Source: Paguma larvata
Taxonomy: Eukaryota; Chordata; Mammalia; Carnivora; Viverridae
Direction of reading: 5' to 3'
Assembly: GCA_030068075.1 (NCBI GenBank)
Contig: CM057825.1
Coordinates: 81,173,123-81,237,122 of the forward strand
Length of the DNA stretch: 64,000 bases
The position numbers and the translations under genes are program-made. The notes under the pieces were generated by a model. It worked only from the letters and a program-made list of their open reading frames with translations, did no database searches and had not been told where the DNA came from. Below are positions 32,450 through 43,613 of this stretch, one piece after another (within the stretch, counting starts at the first letter, position 1; each line of letters starts with the position of its first letter).

Positions 32450-32454
32450 TATAT

Positions 32455-32640
32455 TCTTTATATACATTAGCAGAGTTAATACAATACATCAGGAACATAG
32501 GTATTATCATATTGTGCAATGTAGGGACTAGGCCCACAGGTGGGACGACTTGCCCAGGTATGCACAGCTTGAGGGGCACCCTTGGATCTGAGCTCAGGCA
32601 GTTTGGCTGAGGCAGACTCAGCCCTTAATACAACCCATCT
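32455..32640 (-). mobile_element. MIR, antisense
   Basis: GTTAATACAATACATCAGGA, ATAGGTATTATCATATTG, GACGACTTGCCCAGGTATGC, TCTGAGCTCAGGCAGTTTGG. This is the antisense order with the TTGCCCA-GG-C-CAG-T core. Confidence 0.75.
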
Positions 32641-32649
32641 TCCCGTCTC

Positions 32650-32800
32650 CAGTCATAGAACCTTAGAAGCATGTTAAAAGTTGAATAGTCCAGCCCTCTA
32701 ACTGAAGCTCAGAGAGATGAAAATATGTTTGTATACCACAGTGAGTTAGTCACAAAGCCAGAAACAAAATCCTGATTTCATTACGCCCACTTGAGAACTC
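32650..32800 (-). mobile_element. MIR-class fragment, antisense
   Basis: CATAGAACCTTAGAAGCATG, GTCCAGCCCTCTAACTGAAG, CTCAGAGAGATGAAAATATG and GTCACAAAGCCAGAAACAAA follow the antisense order of a MIR variant (the end form seen in sense at 30390-30560). Confidence 0.7.
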
Positions 32801-33799
32801 TCAACTCCATTTTTTTCCCCCCTTGGAAAAGCAAAGTACTTAATAATGCCTTTAAACATTTATAATTAGATCATTCTGTCTCTTCTTTGGTCTAAACACG
32901 GTTAGTCAGTTGAAGGAAAAACTAACTAGAATTGTCATTGCCCACTTAGCGGGAGATGAGGTATACACCATTAGCCAAATGACCCAGAAGCAGCTGGAGA
33001 CTCAGACAAGCAAAGATCTTACAATACATTTCAAACAAAGCACTCTTTTCCTCAAAATTCATTTTTCCTCCAGGCCACATTTCCTACAAGAAGTATACCT
33101 TTGATTATTTGCTTTGAATTAAAGAACACAACTTTGTTTTCTCCTTTCTCCCTCTGTCTCTGTGTTTCTTTGGGGAAATGGAAAAGGACCAGAGCTCCTG
33201 GAGTGCTTCCTCCTCGTCCCCTTATGGTGATGTCTTAACCTTTTTTTCTTTCTTGATAACATTTCTATCAGGTGGTAGCAAGGAAAAGGAATGAAAACTT
33301 CTGTTTCCATGAAGGCCTTGAAACCACAGAATGTTGAAACTATTGGCTGGATTCAAAGTGCTTCTACAGCATTCTTCACATTTCCGGATTCTTCGATGTG
33401 GCATGGGAGAAAGCTGATGCTCACATGTACAGTTCACTGCCATGTTCACAATAATTTTATGAAAAACTAAAGCTTCATAAGTAATTTACAGTCACAACTA
33501 TTAGAAGTTGTTCCTTATAGGCTGTATAATAGATGGGGTAAGATTTGGTGTTATGTGCACCCCATTTCTGTAGATGTACCCTCACCCTTTTTCTCCCACT
33601 CAAATGAACGTACTGAAATGAAAATGACTGAAAGTCATATTACTTACTTATAGGGATCACCTTGATGTGTTTTGCTTTGTGTTTTTTAAAAAGGAAATAT
33701 TAGATATATTTTAGTACTTTTCTTTACATTCCACTTAAATGCATCTCACAACCCACTGGTGTCCTCAAAACTACAATATCATAGGATGACCAAAGAATT
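32801..33799. other. Unique sequence, nothing recognised
   Basis: No repeat or gene recognised. Overlapping minus-strand frames at 33119-33449 have no domain. Confidence 0.4.
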
Positions 33800-34394
33800 C
33801 ACAGAACATAGTCAAGCATACACTCATTCATTTATTCGACCATCTGTATGGAGCCCCTGCTACGTGTTAGGGTGTGTGTTGGGGACTGTGCGATAGTAAG
33901 ATGAGTAAGAAAGGTGCTGGATCTCAAAGCTCACATTCTAGCACAGGAGACAGAGAAATCTGTAGAGTAACAGTGGTGGACATAGGAAGAAGGCTTATAG
34001 GGTCCCTCAGGATATTTACCTTATCTGGAGGGAGTCTGGGGAATGCCTACAAAACCTTCTTGACTTTTCAGAGGAGGAAATGACTGAGAGCCTTTAGGAT
34101 AGTGGTAAGAGGCCAGGTGTAGTTAACCATGTATATTTGCCTTTAGGACTTAGGCACTCTTTTCCCTTAGATGCTCTATGCCTTAAGAGGAATTGTCTTC
34201 ATCAGAAGAAAGAAGAAAGCTGCCTGGATTAAGGTCATGCCCCTCATGGAGACATTGGTATCCAGTGACTTGTTAATAGGGAAGGGGAGCAATTGAAAGC
34301 CCAGCTCTCTTGTCTCTAAGCAGATAAGTATTGAAGGTCCATCCTAGTTGTTGAGCTCCCCCTGGGATCTTCTGAGCCTTTTGTTGTACATTTC

Positions 34395-34429
34395 ATTCTT
34401 AATCTTTTCTTTGTTTGTTTGTTTTTATT

Positions 34430-34461
<32 letters not shown>

Positions 34462-34612
34462 AGCAGGGTGGAGCAGAAAGAGAGGGGGTTAGAGGATCAA
34501 AGCGGGTTCTGCACTGACAACAGATGTAGGGCTCAAGTTCATGAACCCTGAGATCATGACCTGAGCCAAAACTGAATTTGGATGCTCAACTGATCGAGTC
34601 ACCAAGTACCCT
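34395..34612 (-). mobile_element. CAN-SINE, older variant, antisense
   Basis: It is antisense, with a TTTGTTTGTTTGTTTTTATT tail and a 24-base (GA)n tract. The body is unlike the felid consensus (GTTAGAGGATCAAAGCGGGT), with a worn head ending GAGTCACCAAGTACC. The TSDs are GTTGTACATTT (34383-34393) and GTTGTGCATTT (34613-34623). Confidence 0.88.
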
Positions 34613-35100
34613 GTTGTGCATTTATATTCCTTTCTGTCCAATCCTATTGTCTCCACCTCCCTATAGGGACATTTTCCAGTAAATGTTTTTTCTCACAACT
34701 TTTTATCTCAGAATCTATTTTCAGGCAACATTATTGAAGATAAAGAATGTAGAAGCAAACAGAAGAAAGACCTTTCTGGCAAAAGGAACAGATTAAACAA
34801 GAGATGAGTAATTTTGTTAAATTACCATTTATTAAGTAGAGACAGGGGTGTCAGATGGTGAGCCACTGTTCAACAAGAGACCACAAATGAATTGAAATAG
34901 AGAAGATTGTTACCCATAGGTGCAAGAGAAAGTACACAGCCACAAAGGGCACTCAAGGCAGGGTGCAGGCAGAGAGAGAAGCAGTCCTTAAATCACTTGC
35001 CTTTATTAGAGTCCAAGAATAGAGTGGTTTTGAGCTCCTATGCTAATGCCAGATTGGTCAATTTAAACCAAAACAAATGGGATTTCAGTCAGTTCTTTTT

Positions 35101-35318
35101 ATTTTTTTTACTTTTTTATGTTTATTTATTTTTGAGAGAGTGACAAAGAGAGAGAGTTGGGAAGGGGAAGATAGAGAGGGAGACATAGAATCTGAAGCAG
35201 GCTCCAAACTCCAAGCTGTCAGCACAGAGTCTGATAATGGAGCCTAAACCCACAAACCATGAGATCATTATTGGAGTTGAAGTCAGACCCTTAACTAGCT
35301 GATCCACCCAGGCACCCT
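35101..35318 (-). mobile_element. CAN-SINE, antisense
   Basis: It is antisense, with the felid-type body GAATCTGAAGCAGGCTCC, AAGCTGTCAGCACAGAGTCT and head ending GATCCACCCAGGCACCC. The TSD is poorly preserved: GGGATTTCAGT on the left, GGGATCTCATC on the right. Confidence 0.9.
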
Positions 35319-36190
35319 GACAGGGATCTCATCTAAGAGATATACAAGGGGAAGATCCTGGGAGGAGGAGGAGGATATTTGTCACAAGGGAAGCCCTATC
35401 AGGAACATACATTTACATGTAACTCTGTTGGCTGATATCTAGGGCACTTGTGCAAAGGGCTATGAGCTTTAGTATCCACCTTCCCACTGGCCACTTGACC
35501 AAACAAATGGATGCCAAAGCACAATATCATAGAGTAGCTTAGCTAAGAACCTAACACAGAGACAAGAAACAATGTGGTATGTGTAAGCACCTCAAAGATC
35601 TCTCCTGTTGTACAACTTAAACAGAAGGTGATGCTGGATGGTGAGGTGGACATCAGGACTTCAGGAAGCTTATAATTAAATTTTAGGAACTTTGGCAACA
35701 TCATATAGGAGCCGGTGAGCCACTGAGGATTTTAAAGCAGAGGAGTAAGTTGGTAGTGGTTTGTTTTTAATGGAGAATTCTGTTGACTACGTGAAGAAGT
35801 CATTTCAGAGGCAAAATGTCAGAGGTAAGGAAATCCATTAGAGACTGTAGTAGTAGTCTAGGAGAAAAATAATGAGAATCTCAACTAGCTAGTGGAAGAC
35901 TCAGGCAGGCAGAAGGGTCAAGATGACCTTGAGATTTCTAAAATAACTAGGTGGATGGTGGTATCATTTACTGAGTTAGACAATACTAGAAAAGTTGAAG
36001 TAGTAAGGTGGAAGTCATGAGTTCACTGTTATGCTGTGATTTTGAGGTCCTTAGGAAGACATCCAGGTTGCCATGTCCTGTGATCCATACCAAGACGAGG
36101 TCTCTGGTGGAGATAAAAATGAGGATGTCCTCACCACATGGCTGAGAGCTGAGGTCCATGTGTAGGGGTAGAACTGGATGAGCATAACAG

Positions 36191-37469
36191 AGATAAAGCA
36201 ATTGGTATCCAAGAACAATAGCTTGGTACTGATATTTAATGGGCAAGCCAAGGAAGAGGAGTCTGTTCCACAGACACCTTTACTTCACAGGTAGAAGAAG
36301 ACAGCAAAATCTGAAGCCTTCTCTGGCAGGATGTACTGTTGTGGGACACGGACTCTAAGCAGAGATTCTTTTCTATCAGTGATTTTCCCTACTGCCGTGT
36401 TATGCATCACACTGAGAATTCTAAAATGACTTCTTCCCCTTCGTTGTTTGCCCCATCACTCATTCATTACTGGTTACATCTCATCACCCCTTTGCATTTC
36501 CATGCCTGTCAGTGCACTAAATAGAATTATTTCCATACTCAATGTAAGGATACTGTGTGTTGTGTACAAAAAAACATGGTTAACAGATTTCCTGAGAGAA
36601 TATTTTAAAGAAGTTTTGAGGTACCACTTCTAAACAAATGCTGGGTACAATCTGAATATTTTATAGAATGCTGCCAGTCCTCATTTCAGAGCTTTTTTTT
36701 AGATTGATGGAAGGTGACTAAAGAGGCCTCCATCGAAGTAGATTCATAAGCAAATTGTCTCTGTGGCATGTTTTACCATATTGTCACCCTACAGAGCCTC
36801 TTCTTAGTTCTTGCCATCATAATGCTTTTGAGATTACAATTTAAGTAGCTAATATCACACAATTTAAATCAGGTTGGATATTTGGCATACCAGAGGGGAA
36901 ATTAATACTTAAAATGCTAATTTTGGCACAACGATGGTCACTGGCAGATAGTGTTCCTGAGTTCTTAGGTGCCTGGAGTTCTCCTGGAATCCCCTAATTA
37001 GCTTGTTTTTGCCACCTGTTTTCTATATCAAATTTGATGTTTTGTGCAAAAGACATGGACTATTTCTGGTAGGAATGAAGTGACATAAATATTTACAGAA
37101 ATACCATGTAGAGTCCATTTCTTATTTTCTATATCATCAATTATGCTGTCATCAAACACGCCCACTCTACTAGAGGAAAAACACATATGAATAAAAATGG
37201 AGACAGCCCTCCTAGCACAGAAAATCCAGAAATACAATTAAGGCAAGGTTTCACAAACACATTGTTGCCTAGTTAAGTATCATTCTATCTTTGGCCTTGC
37301 TCTTAAATATAAAGGTTCCTCTGAAACCCTGTAGGAATGAGAACACTGTCCAGTTTCACTTATTTTCGAGTTTTCTATTTCTAATCTGCAAATAACTTTT
37401 GAATGATGTCTGTGGCCATTGAGTGGACGCTTCAGTCCATGACTTTCACATGAATAAACGTGATATCCT
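36191..37469. other. Unique sequence, nothing recognised
   Basis: No repeat named. The part at 36700-37030 is free of repeats and has several TAAT cores; it could be conserved, but nothing here shows that directly. Confidence 0.4.
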
Positions 37470-37620
37470 AACTGAGAATTAGACATTTAACTTCTGTATG
37501 CCTCAATTTCCTCAACTGCAAAAGCGGAAAGTAACATTTGCTGTGATAATATAGGTGAAACCACTTTGGAAAGTATACAAAGCAGGCCACAAATGTCAGT
37601 GGTTCTATTCTGTCTTCATT
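37470..37620 (+). mobile_element. MIR fragment, sense
   Basis: TTTAACTTCTGTATGCCTCA, ATTTCCTCAACTGCAAAAGC and TGAAACCACTTTGGAAAGTA keep the sense MIR order. Confidence 0.65.
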
Positions 37621-38874
37621 AAACTGTTCCTGGTGTCCCCAAATTATCTACAGCATGGTGCTCCTTGGGCCTGCCTTAATAAAGCTGAAGAGGAGGAATG
37701 AGGAGGAAAGAGGTTTCTGTTTCTTAGCAAAGCTGTGAATGCATTACTATAGTCTTTGATGGACCTTGATGTTGAATTTGAGGTTCGCTCCCCCACTTTT
37801 GCTTGTTACCTAGTTGTGATAATTTACGGAGACTAATGGGTCCTGCTACTTCATGTAGGAAAATCTCCTTGGACATTAGTGCAAACAAAGACAGGAAAAT
37901 GGAAGCTCTTTTATATTTGTAGAAAATAGATGTCATTTGGATTCAAGGTGGTATTGTGGGTATACGAAGAGAAGTCCTCTGATGAAAGCATTCACTCAGA
38001 AAGCCAGTGTCCTATTTCTATTCAAAGCACTTCAGGTGATCTTACCTGTCAAAATGATAAAGTTATTTATTGCCTTTAAGGACCCAAATTTGAGTAAGCC
38101 AAATTGTTCCTTCAAGTACTCGTATTAAACTTGTAGTTTTGTCAGTAATATTAAATTGACCCAGAGGCTTTGTTTTCACAGGGGAATATTTATTTGAGCT
38201 TGTAAAAGGGGCATTTTTATTCTAGATTGAACAACAGAACAAAAAGTGTTAACACTTTTTATTTTCAAAGTGCTATACACACATTATCCTACACTCATAC
38301 TATCTATGCAAACTGGTTTGGTATTCTTGTCAGCAGCATCAAATTTATAGCCAAAAGACCTCAAGGGCTTCAGTGATTTCTTTCAGAGGCAAGAAAATAT
38401 AGTTTCAGAGAGCCCTGCGAGTCCTCCGTTCAGCCCAGCCCCCATGTTGCATGCAGAAATCCCTGCCCAGTGGCTCAGAGACACTTCAGGGCCTCCCCTC
38501 TTTAGGGGGGTCCATGACCTGATTTCAAATGAACACATTGCTATCCCTGTTTGAGGGAAGGCTCTTTATTCAATTGTTGGCACTCCATTTATTCTGAAAT
38601 AATTTGAAATTTGGCTTTTTCATATGTCAGTTGAGAAATTATGCATAATTAATATATTTGAGAACCATTTAGAGAGGACATCAGACGTAGATGTAAGAAA
38701 ACCCAATTTGTGAAATGTAAATTGTCATCAATCTCAACAGCAATTATAAAAACTTAAAATATATCCTAGGAAAACCAGAGGGGTGAAAAGAATGTGTGAT
38801 GGTCCGTCTTCTAATGAGCCCCCTGAAAAGACACTGTGTTTTATAGTTTTATTAGGGAATGCGTAGCAAAGGAT
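37621..38874. other. Unique sequence with a 20-bp palindrome
   Basis: Apart from the perfect palindrome at 38241-38260, nothing is recognised. The segment 38270-38400 may be a very worn MIR, but support is weak. Confidence 0.4.
38241..38260. repeat. Perfect 20-bp palindrome
   Basis: AAAAAGTGTTAACACTTTTT is its own reverse complement. Its centre GTTAAC is the half-site core of HNF1-like motifs. No flanking element explains it. Confidence 0.85.
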
Positions 38875-39300
38875 GAAAATCTGAGCACCTGCACTATTCT
38901 GGGCATCATACAAAATGCTTTGTATAAGTTGATGATGCCATTTGTTCTTCACAATTCTTTGATATTTGGATTATTTTTAAGACAGCATAACAGACTCTGA
39001 GAGGTTAGGCAACAGTAAGTTTAGGATTTGCAACCGGACATTCTTCGTTGTATTGTTATCTGTTTGTTTTGATTTTTTTTTTTTAAAGAGAGGATGAGTG
39101 CCAGCAGGGGTGGAGGGTAGAGGGCGAGAGAGAGAGACTCACAAGCAGGCTCCATGCCCAGCGTGGAGCCTGGCTCAAGGTTCCATCCCCCGACCCTGGG
39201 ATCATGACCTGAGTCAAAATCAAGAGTGGTACAGTCAACTGACTGAGCCACCCAGGCCCCCCAACAACTGGACATACTTTGATTTGAACTGTTAAAAAAG
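38875..39300 (-). mobile_element. MIR, antisense, split by an older SINE
   Basis: CTGAGCACCTGCACTATTCT, TGGGCATCATACAAAATGC, CTTCACAATTCTTTGATA and CAGACTCTGAGAGGTTAGGC are antisense MIR, ending about 39051. The remaining host sequence resumes at 39286. The 3' edge is approximate. Confidence 0.7.
39052..39264 (-). mobile_element. CAN-SINE, older carnivore subtype, antisense
   Basis: It differs from the felid form: GCAGGCTCCATGCCCAGCGT, then CGACCCTGGGATCATGACCT and GAGTCAAAATCAAGAGTGG, with head ending GAGCCACCCAGGCCCCCC. This matches the type shared more widely among carnivores. The TSD is about 21 bp with mismatches: CAACCGGACATTCTTCG (from 39031) and CAACTGGACATACTTTG (from 39265). Confidence 0.88.
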
Positions 39301-40789
39301 AAACAACAGGCCCAAAATAGAGTCGCTTGTGCCAATCCATGTCACTAAACCAAGACTTAATACCTAATTCAAATACAGTTTCGATCTCTCCCGGGAGTAA
39401 AATCTTAACCCAGTCAATCCAGAATTACCTGCTCAGCACTAGTGACGTATTCTGTCTGACAGACTCCTGCTGTCCCCCAAAAGAAGGTGACTTTAGCTGC
39501 AACTATCCACTTTGTGCTACTAACTTCCTTGTCATGCCCTCCTCTGTCTATAAAAGTCTTTAATTTTGTATGATTCTTCAGAGACCCTTTCTATTTGCTA
39601 GATAGGGTGCTGTCCAATTCATGAATCATTGAAGAAACCCAATCACATCTTTGAATTTACTCAGTTGAATTTTGTTTTCTAGAAACACTAGCTCTTTGTT
39701 CCTAACCTACAGACAACACCATCTCTAGACTCGTAAAGCAAAGGAATAGAAAGAGGCTAACTTCTTTCCAGAGAAGGGCAGTAAAAGATGAATACTCTAC
39801 ATCTATCTAATCCAAACCTGCTCTATTGCTAGTTCCCAAACAAAATTTTGAGTACTAGAGAAAGGTTAGAATTAAACCAGATTAAAAATCTGTCCCATGG
39901 TTGATAATCGGGAAGGTTTAATTTGTGAATGTGGCTATGTATGACCCGGTATGGGTGGTATCTCTAGATTCGATCACTTATACATGTAGATTATATATTC
40001 TCCTCTTGTAGGGAAACCACATGGTTTCCTGGGTGTGCAGGTCACAAAGATGTCAGGACAGGACTTTTGTCTCTGACTATGGAAGGCTTCAGTTACAGCT
40101 CTGTTGATCAGCAGTTTAGATGGGATACCCCAGGTTCCTGACACTTGAACAACAAAGATTTGGTCTCTCCTAGATTCCGCCCCACGGAGTGATATTTTTA
40201 GATGTTTGCTTCTCTTTTGTTTTTAGATGTTTCCTTCTTGGTACCTAAACCTGCCACAGAATTCAGCTTTGGCCTATGCTGCTGACCTTACGCTTTCAGT
40301 TCTTAGTTGCTGGAGTGATGTTTTTCCTCATCAGTTCTCTTTCCACTGTGTGTAGCCTTACCTCCATTCCTGCACTCCTTGACTGACCCTGTACCACGAT
40401 CCCTGACTCCCTTTGGTTTGGATCCACTACCTCCCCTTTTTCAGTCTAAAGGTTTCTGGAGTATTTGAGGTTTTGTGTCTGTTTGTTTGTTTTCATGAAC
40501 AGCTCCTTGCTGCCCCCATCTGGCTCAAATTGTAATTGACCTACCTGTTTGCAGACCAAGAGTTGAGAGTCAGACCTGGGCATTAAATCACACTGTGTCA
40601 ATCCCATATTCTTCTCTCTTCTTTTTCACCTATTACTCTCTCCAAATGTTTTTTAAAATTATTTTTCTACTATTATTTCAATAATAACTATTTTTTCTTG
40701 GATTTATCAAATCACAAAAACTGATTATATATGTGTTCTTCTTAGATTTATAACAATGAAAACTTTTTATTTTCCTTTGATTTTAAACA
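39301..40789. other. Unique sequence, nothing recognised
   Basis: No repeat named. A weak CTCF-like motif is on the minus strand at 40506-40524 (TTGCTGCCCCCATCTGGCT on the plus strand), with two core mismatches. A 78-codon frame at 39327-39563 has no domain. Confidence 0.4.
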
Positions 40790-41040
40790 TAAAATCTCTT
40801 TTCCTTATTAATACAATGTACCTGTTCAATATCCAAAATTTTGAAAACACTGAAAGGCACACAGAGAGCAAACATCACTTATACTTCAGCTATGACAGAT
40901 AGTTATCATTAACATTGTGGTGTTATCTATATGTGTTATTTATAAGATTCTGTATGCATGGTTCCATAGCCTGCTATTTCTCTCAGCAATATGTCATTAG
41001 CTATTTTGGCCCTTTTAAATAGTGGCAACCCCCTTTAGTA
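40790..41040 (-). mobile_element. Possible old L1M 3' UTR fragment, antisense
   Basis: CTGAAAGGCACACAGAGAGC, CAAACATCACTTATAC and GTTATCATTAACATTGTGGT resemble the antisense order of an L1M-class 3' UTR. It is heavily diverged; the family was not pinned down. Confidence 0.4.
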
Positions 41041-41975
41041 GGCGATCATACTCACAACTTTGTTGGGGTCTCAAATCATTATAAGATTATAAGCATCTGC
41101 AAAGCAGATTTTGGATATATGAACAGAAGCTTCTTCTGTATTCTCTCCACACTGTAGAATGTGAGACTCTTTATGCTGTGATGCTCAATAAATGAGGTTG
41201 ACTGTCTGTTTTGAGTTCATGATATGTTTTCCAAAATGGCAATAAAAATGGTAATGAAATGTTAAGTTATTCTCAGCTACTAAATTCCTAGTACCAGGAA
41301 CATCATAAATTGTCTTTTTGATGATCAAAACTGTTTGACCATAAATCTCAATGAAGTCACAATAACCTTCGAATTTCTCTCCAGTCCCTTTTATCCCATA
41401 TGTTTTCATCATGACTGAGTTATTTTACAACTAATTAGAACATAAGAGAAAATACAGTATACATTAAGGTGGTTTTGAGAAGTCTCTAAATTTATAAAAA
41501 TATTCTGCGATAAAGGGCACTTAGCAGAGGATTTTACCCCAAAAACCCTTTTTTTTGACAATAATTAATCTGTCCATCTTGCCTCCTTCTGGCCATAGTG
41601 AAATAATTCATGTATATACTTTCCTGTGAGCTAGAAGGGAATGAATGGGCTCAAAATCAAATCTGCATGCCAAGGTGATCAAAATCACGAGTTCTGGTGC
41701 TATACCATTTCCTGCTGATACTTCTAGCTTATAGAAGCTGGTGAGGTTGAATAATATCCCAAGCCTGAAGGAGAATCTATGGACAGGTCTGCGTTTAGCT
41801 ACTGCCAGGAGTCTGCATTAATATGGGAGGGATCTGTCCACTCCTCTTCTCTCTTAATGGCAAGAAACAAAATATTACAAAATCAGGACCAAATTGACGA
41901 AATGAACTTGTTTACCTTTAAACAAGATAATAAAAAGAGCAGAGAACATTAACATGCTTTTTCCCCCCAATTAAT
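41041..41975. other. Unique sequence, nothing recognised
   Basis: No element recognised. The 75-codon minus-strand frame (41412-41185) has no domain. Confidence 0.4.
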
Positions 41976-43096
41976 AATCTCACATTTTAAAGAAGTTTTA
42001 GGTTCAGGGCAAAAATGAGAAGAAAGTGCAGAGAGTTCCCATATGCTCGTGCCCTCACAGAGCCACAGCCTTCCTTACCATCAACATCTCACACCAAAGT
42101 ACATTTGTTGCACTGGATGAGCCCCTACTGATGCATCATTACTGCTCCAAGTCCATAGTTCATATTATGGTTCACCTTAGGGGTTACATATGGCATGAGT
42201 TTGGGCAAGTTCATATGTATCCACCATTTTAGTATTGTACAGAACAGTCTTACTGTTCTAAAATCCTCTGTACTCTACATAGCCATCCCTCCCCACCCCC
42301 AACCCAGCCCTCGTCAAGCTCTAATCCTCTTACTGTCTCTATAGTTTTTCCTTTTCCGGAATGTTGGAATCATCATACAGCATATAGCCTTTTCAGGTTG
42401 GCTTCTTTCACTTAGTAATATGCATTTGAGTTTCCTTTATGTCTTTTCATGGTTTGATAGCTCATTTCTTTTTAGGGTTGAATAATATCCTATTGTCTGG
42501 ATGTACCACGGTTTATCCATTTAACTACTGAAGGACCTTTTGGTTGCTTCCAAGTTTTGGCAATTAGAAACAAAGTTGCTATATGTATCTGTGTAAGTGT
42601 ATGGTTGGTCATAAGTTTTCAACTTATTTGAGTAAATCAAGGAGTGTGATTGCTAGATTGTACCATAAGAGTATGCTTAGATTCTTCTTTCAAAGGGGCC
42701 ATACCATTCTGCATTCCCACCAGTAATGAATGAGAGTTCCTGTTACTCCACATTCTTTTCAGTAGTTGGTATTGTCAGTATTTTGGATTTTGGCCATTCT
42801 AATAGGTATGTAGTAATAACTCATCATTAATTTACAATTCCCTAATGATGTATGATGTCGAATATCTTTTCACGTGCTTACTTGGTGATCTGTATATCTT
42901 CTTTGGTGAGGTGTCTTTTGAGGTCTTTGCCCATTTCTTTCACTGGTTGGCTTGTTTTCTTATTGTTGACTTCTAAGAGTTTTTTTTTTTATATACATAT
43001 ATTTAGAAGAACAGTTGTTTATAAGAGGTGTCCTTTGCAAAAATTTTCTCCCTGCCTATGGCTTGTCCTCTCATTTCCTTGAAAAGCATGCTTTTT
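41976..43096 (-). mobile_element. L1M (L1MB-like), antisense, 5'-truncated
   Basis: The 3' UTR reads TTTTAGGTTCAGGGCAAAAA, CATCTCACACCAAAGTACAT, GTCCATAGTTCATATTATGG and GGAATCATCATACAGC. From about 42440 the antisense ORF2 end follows, with GCATTCCCACCAGTAATGAA and GGCCATTCTAATAGGTATG. The order matches an older mammalian L1; ORF2 is interrupted throughout. The right end near 43096 meets an A-rich tract that does not belong to this element. Confidence 0.85.
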
Positions 43097-43110
43097 AAAA
43101 ACAGCTTTCT

Positions 43111-43145
43111 AAAAAAAATAAAATAAAATAAAATAAAATAAAATA
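43111..43145 (+). mobile_element. Orphan A-rich insertion (AAAAT)n with TSD
   Basis: A 35-bp run of AAAAT units lies between AAAAACAGCTTTCT (43097-43110) and AAAAACAGATTTCT (43146-43159). These read as a 14-bp target-site duplication with one mismatch. The left duplication follows CTTTTT, a classic L1-endonuclease site (TTTT/AAAA). It therefore looks like a retrotransposon insertion reduced to its A-tail. Confidence 0.65.
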
Positions 43146-43393
43146 AAAACAGATTTCTTTTCATTTTTGTCTCCACGGATAACCAATGCAAAGAGTTCTT
43201 CTTAACATATTTAGAAAATAATTGTTTAACCAGATAAATTGGGTAAATTATATTTGCCTGACTGTTCTTGGTTCTAATTCAGGAAACTTAAAATGCATGA
43301 ACTCTGATCTATGGATGCTCAATATCTAGCTCTTCATTCTCTAAATGTTAAGTGGATGTGACCTTGCAAGAAAGGATATAGCAAGGAGACTTA

Positions 43394-43613
43394 CTTTATT
43401 TTATTTTTTTAATGTTTATTTCTTTTTGGCAGAGAGCGAGACAGAGTGCAAATGGGGAAGGGGTAGAGAGAGAGGGAGACACAGAACCTGAACCAGGCTT
43501 CAGGATTAGAGCTGTCGGCTCCGAATCTGATGTGGGGCTTGAATTCACGAATCACAAGATCATGACCTGAGCCAAAGGTGAATGCTTAACCAACTGAGCC
43601 ACCCAGAAACCCT
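43394..43613 (-). mobile_element. CAN-SINE, antisense
   Basis: It is antisense, with GAGGGAGACACAGAACCTGA, GATGTGGGGCTTGAATTCAC and head AACCAACTGAGCCACCCAG, ending at about 43613. The TSDs are GCAAGGAGACTTA (43381-43393) and GCAAAGAGACTTC (43614-43626). Confidence 0.92.

Larger units (their letters stand above)
33800..36190 (-). mobile_element. L2, antisense, split by two SINEs
   Basis: The 3' end (CATTCATTTATTCGACCATC, AGCTCACATTCTAGCACAGG, AGACAGAGAAATC) lies at 33815-33975. The middle is probably at about 34780 (GGCAAAAGGAACAGATTA). The upstream body is at 35620-36190 (TTTAAAGCAGAGGAGTAAGT, GTAGTAGTAGTCTAGGAG, ATCCAGGTTGCCATG). Order and strand are consistent with one ancient L2. SINEs at 34395-34612 and 35101-35318 interrupt it. 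The stretches at 34100-34390 and 35320-35600 are too decayed to place firmly. Confidence 0.7.

Noticed and set aside
39540..39560. TATA-like CTATAAAAG as a promoter
   Set aside because: Isolated motif with no start-site context, CpG content or downstream exon.
40506..40524. Second CTCF-like motif (minus strand)
   Set aside because: Two mismatches in the invariant part of the core; too weak to list as a site.
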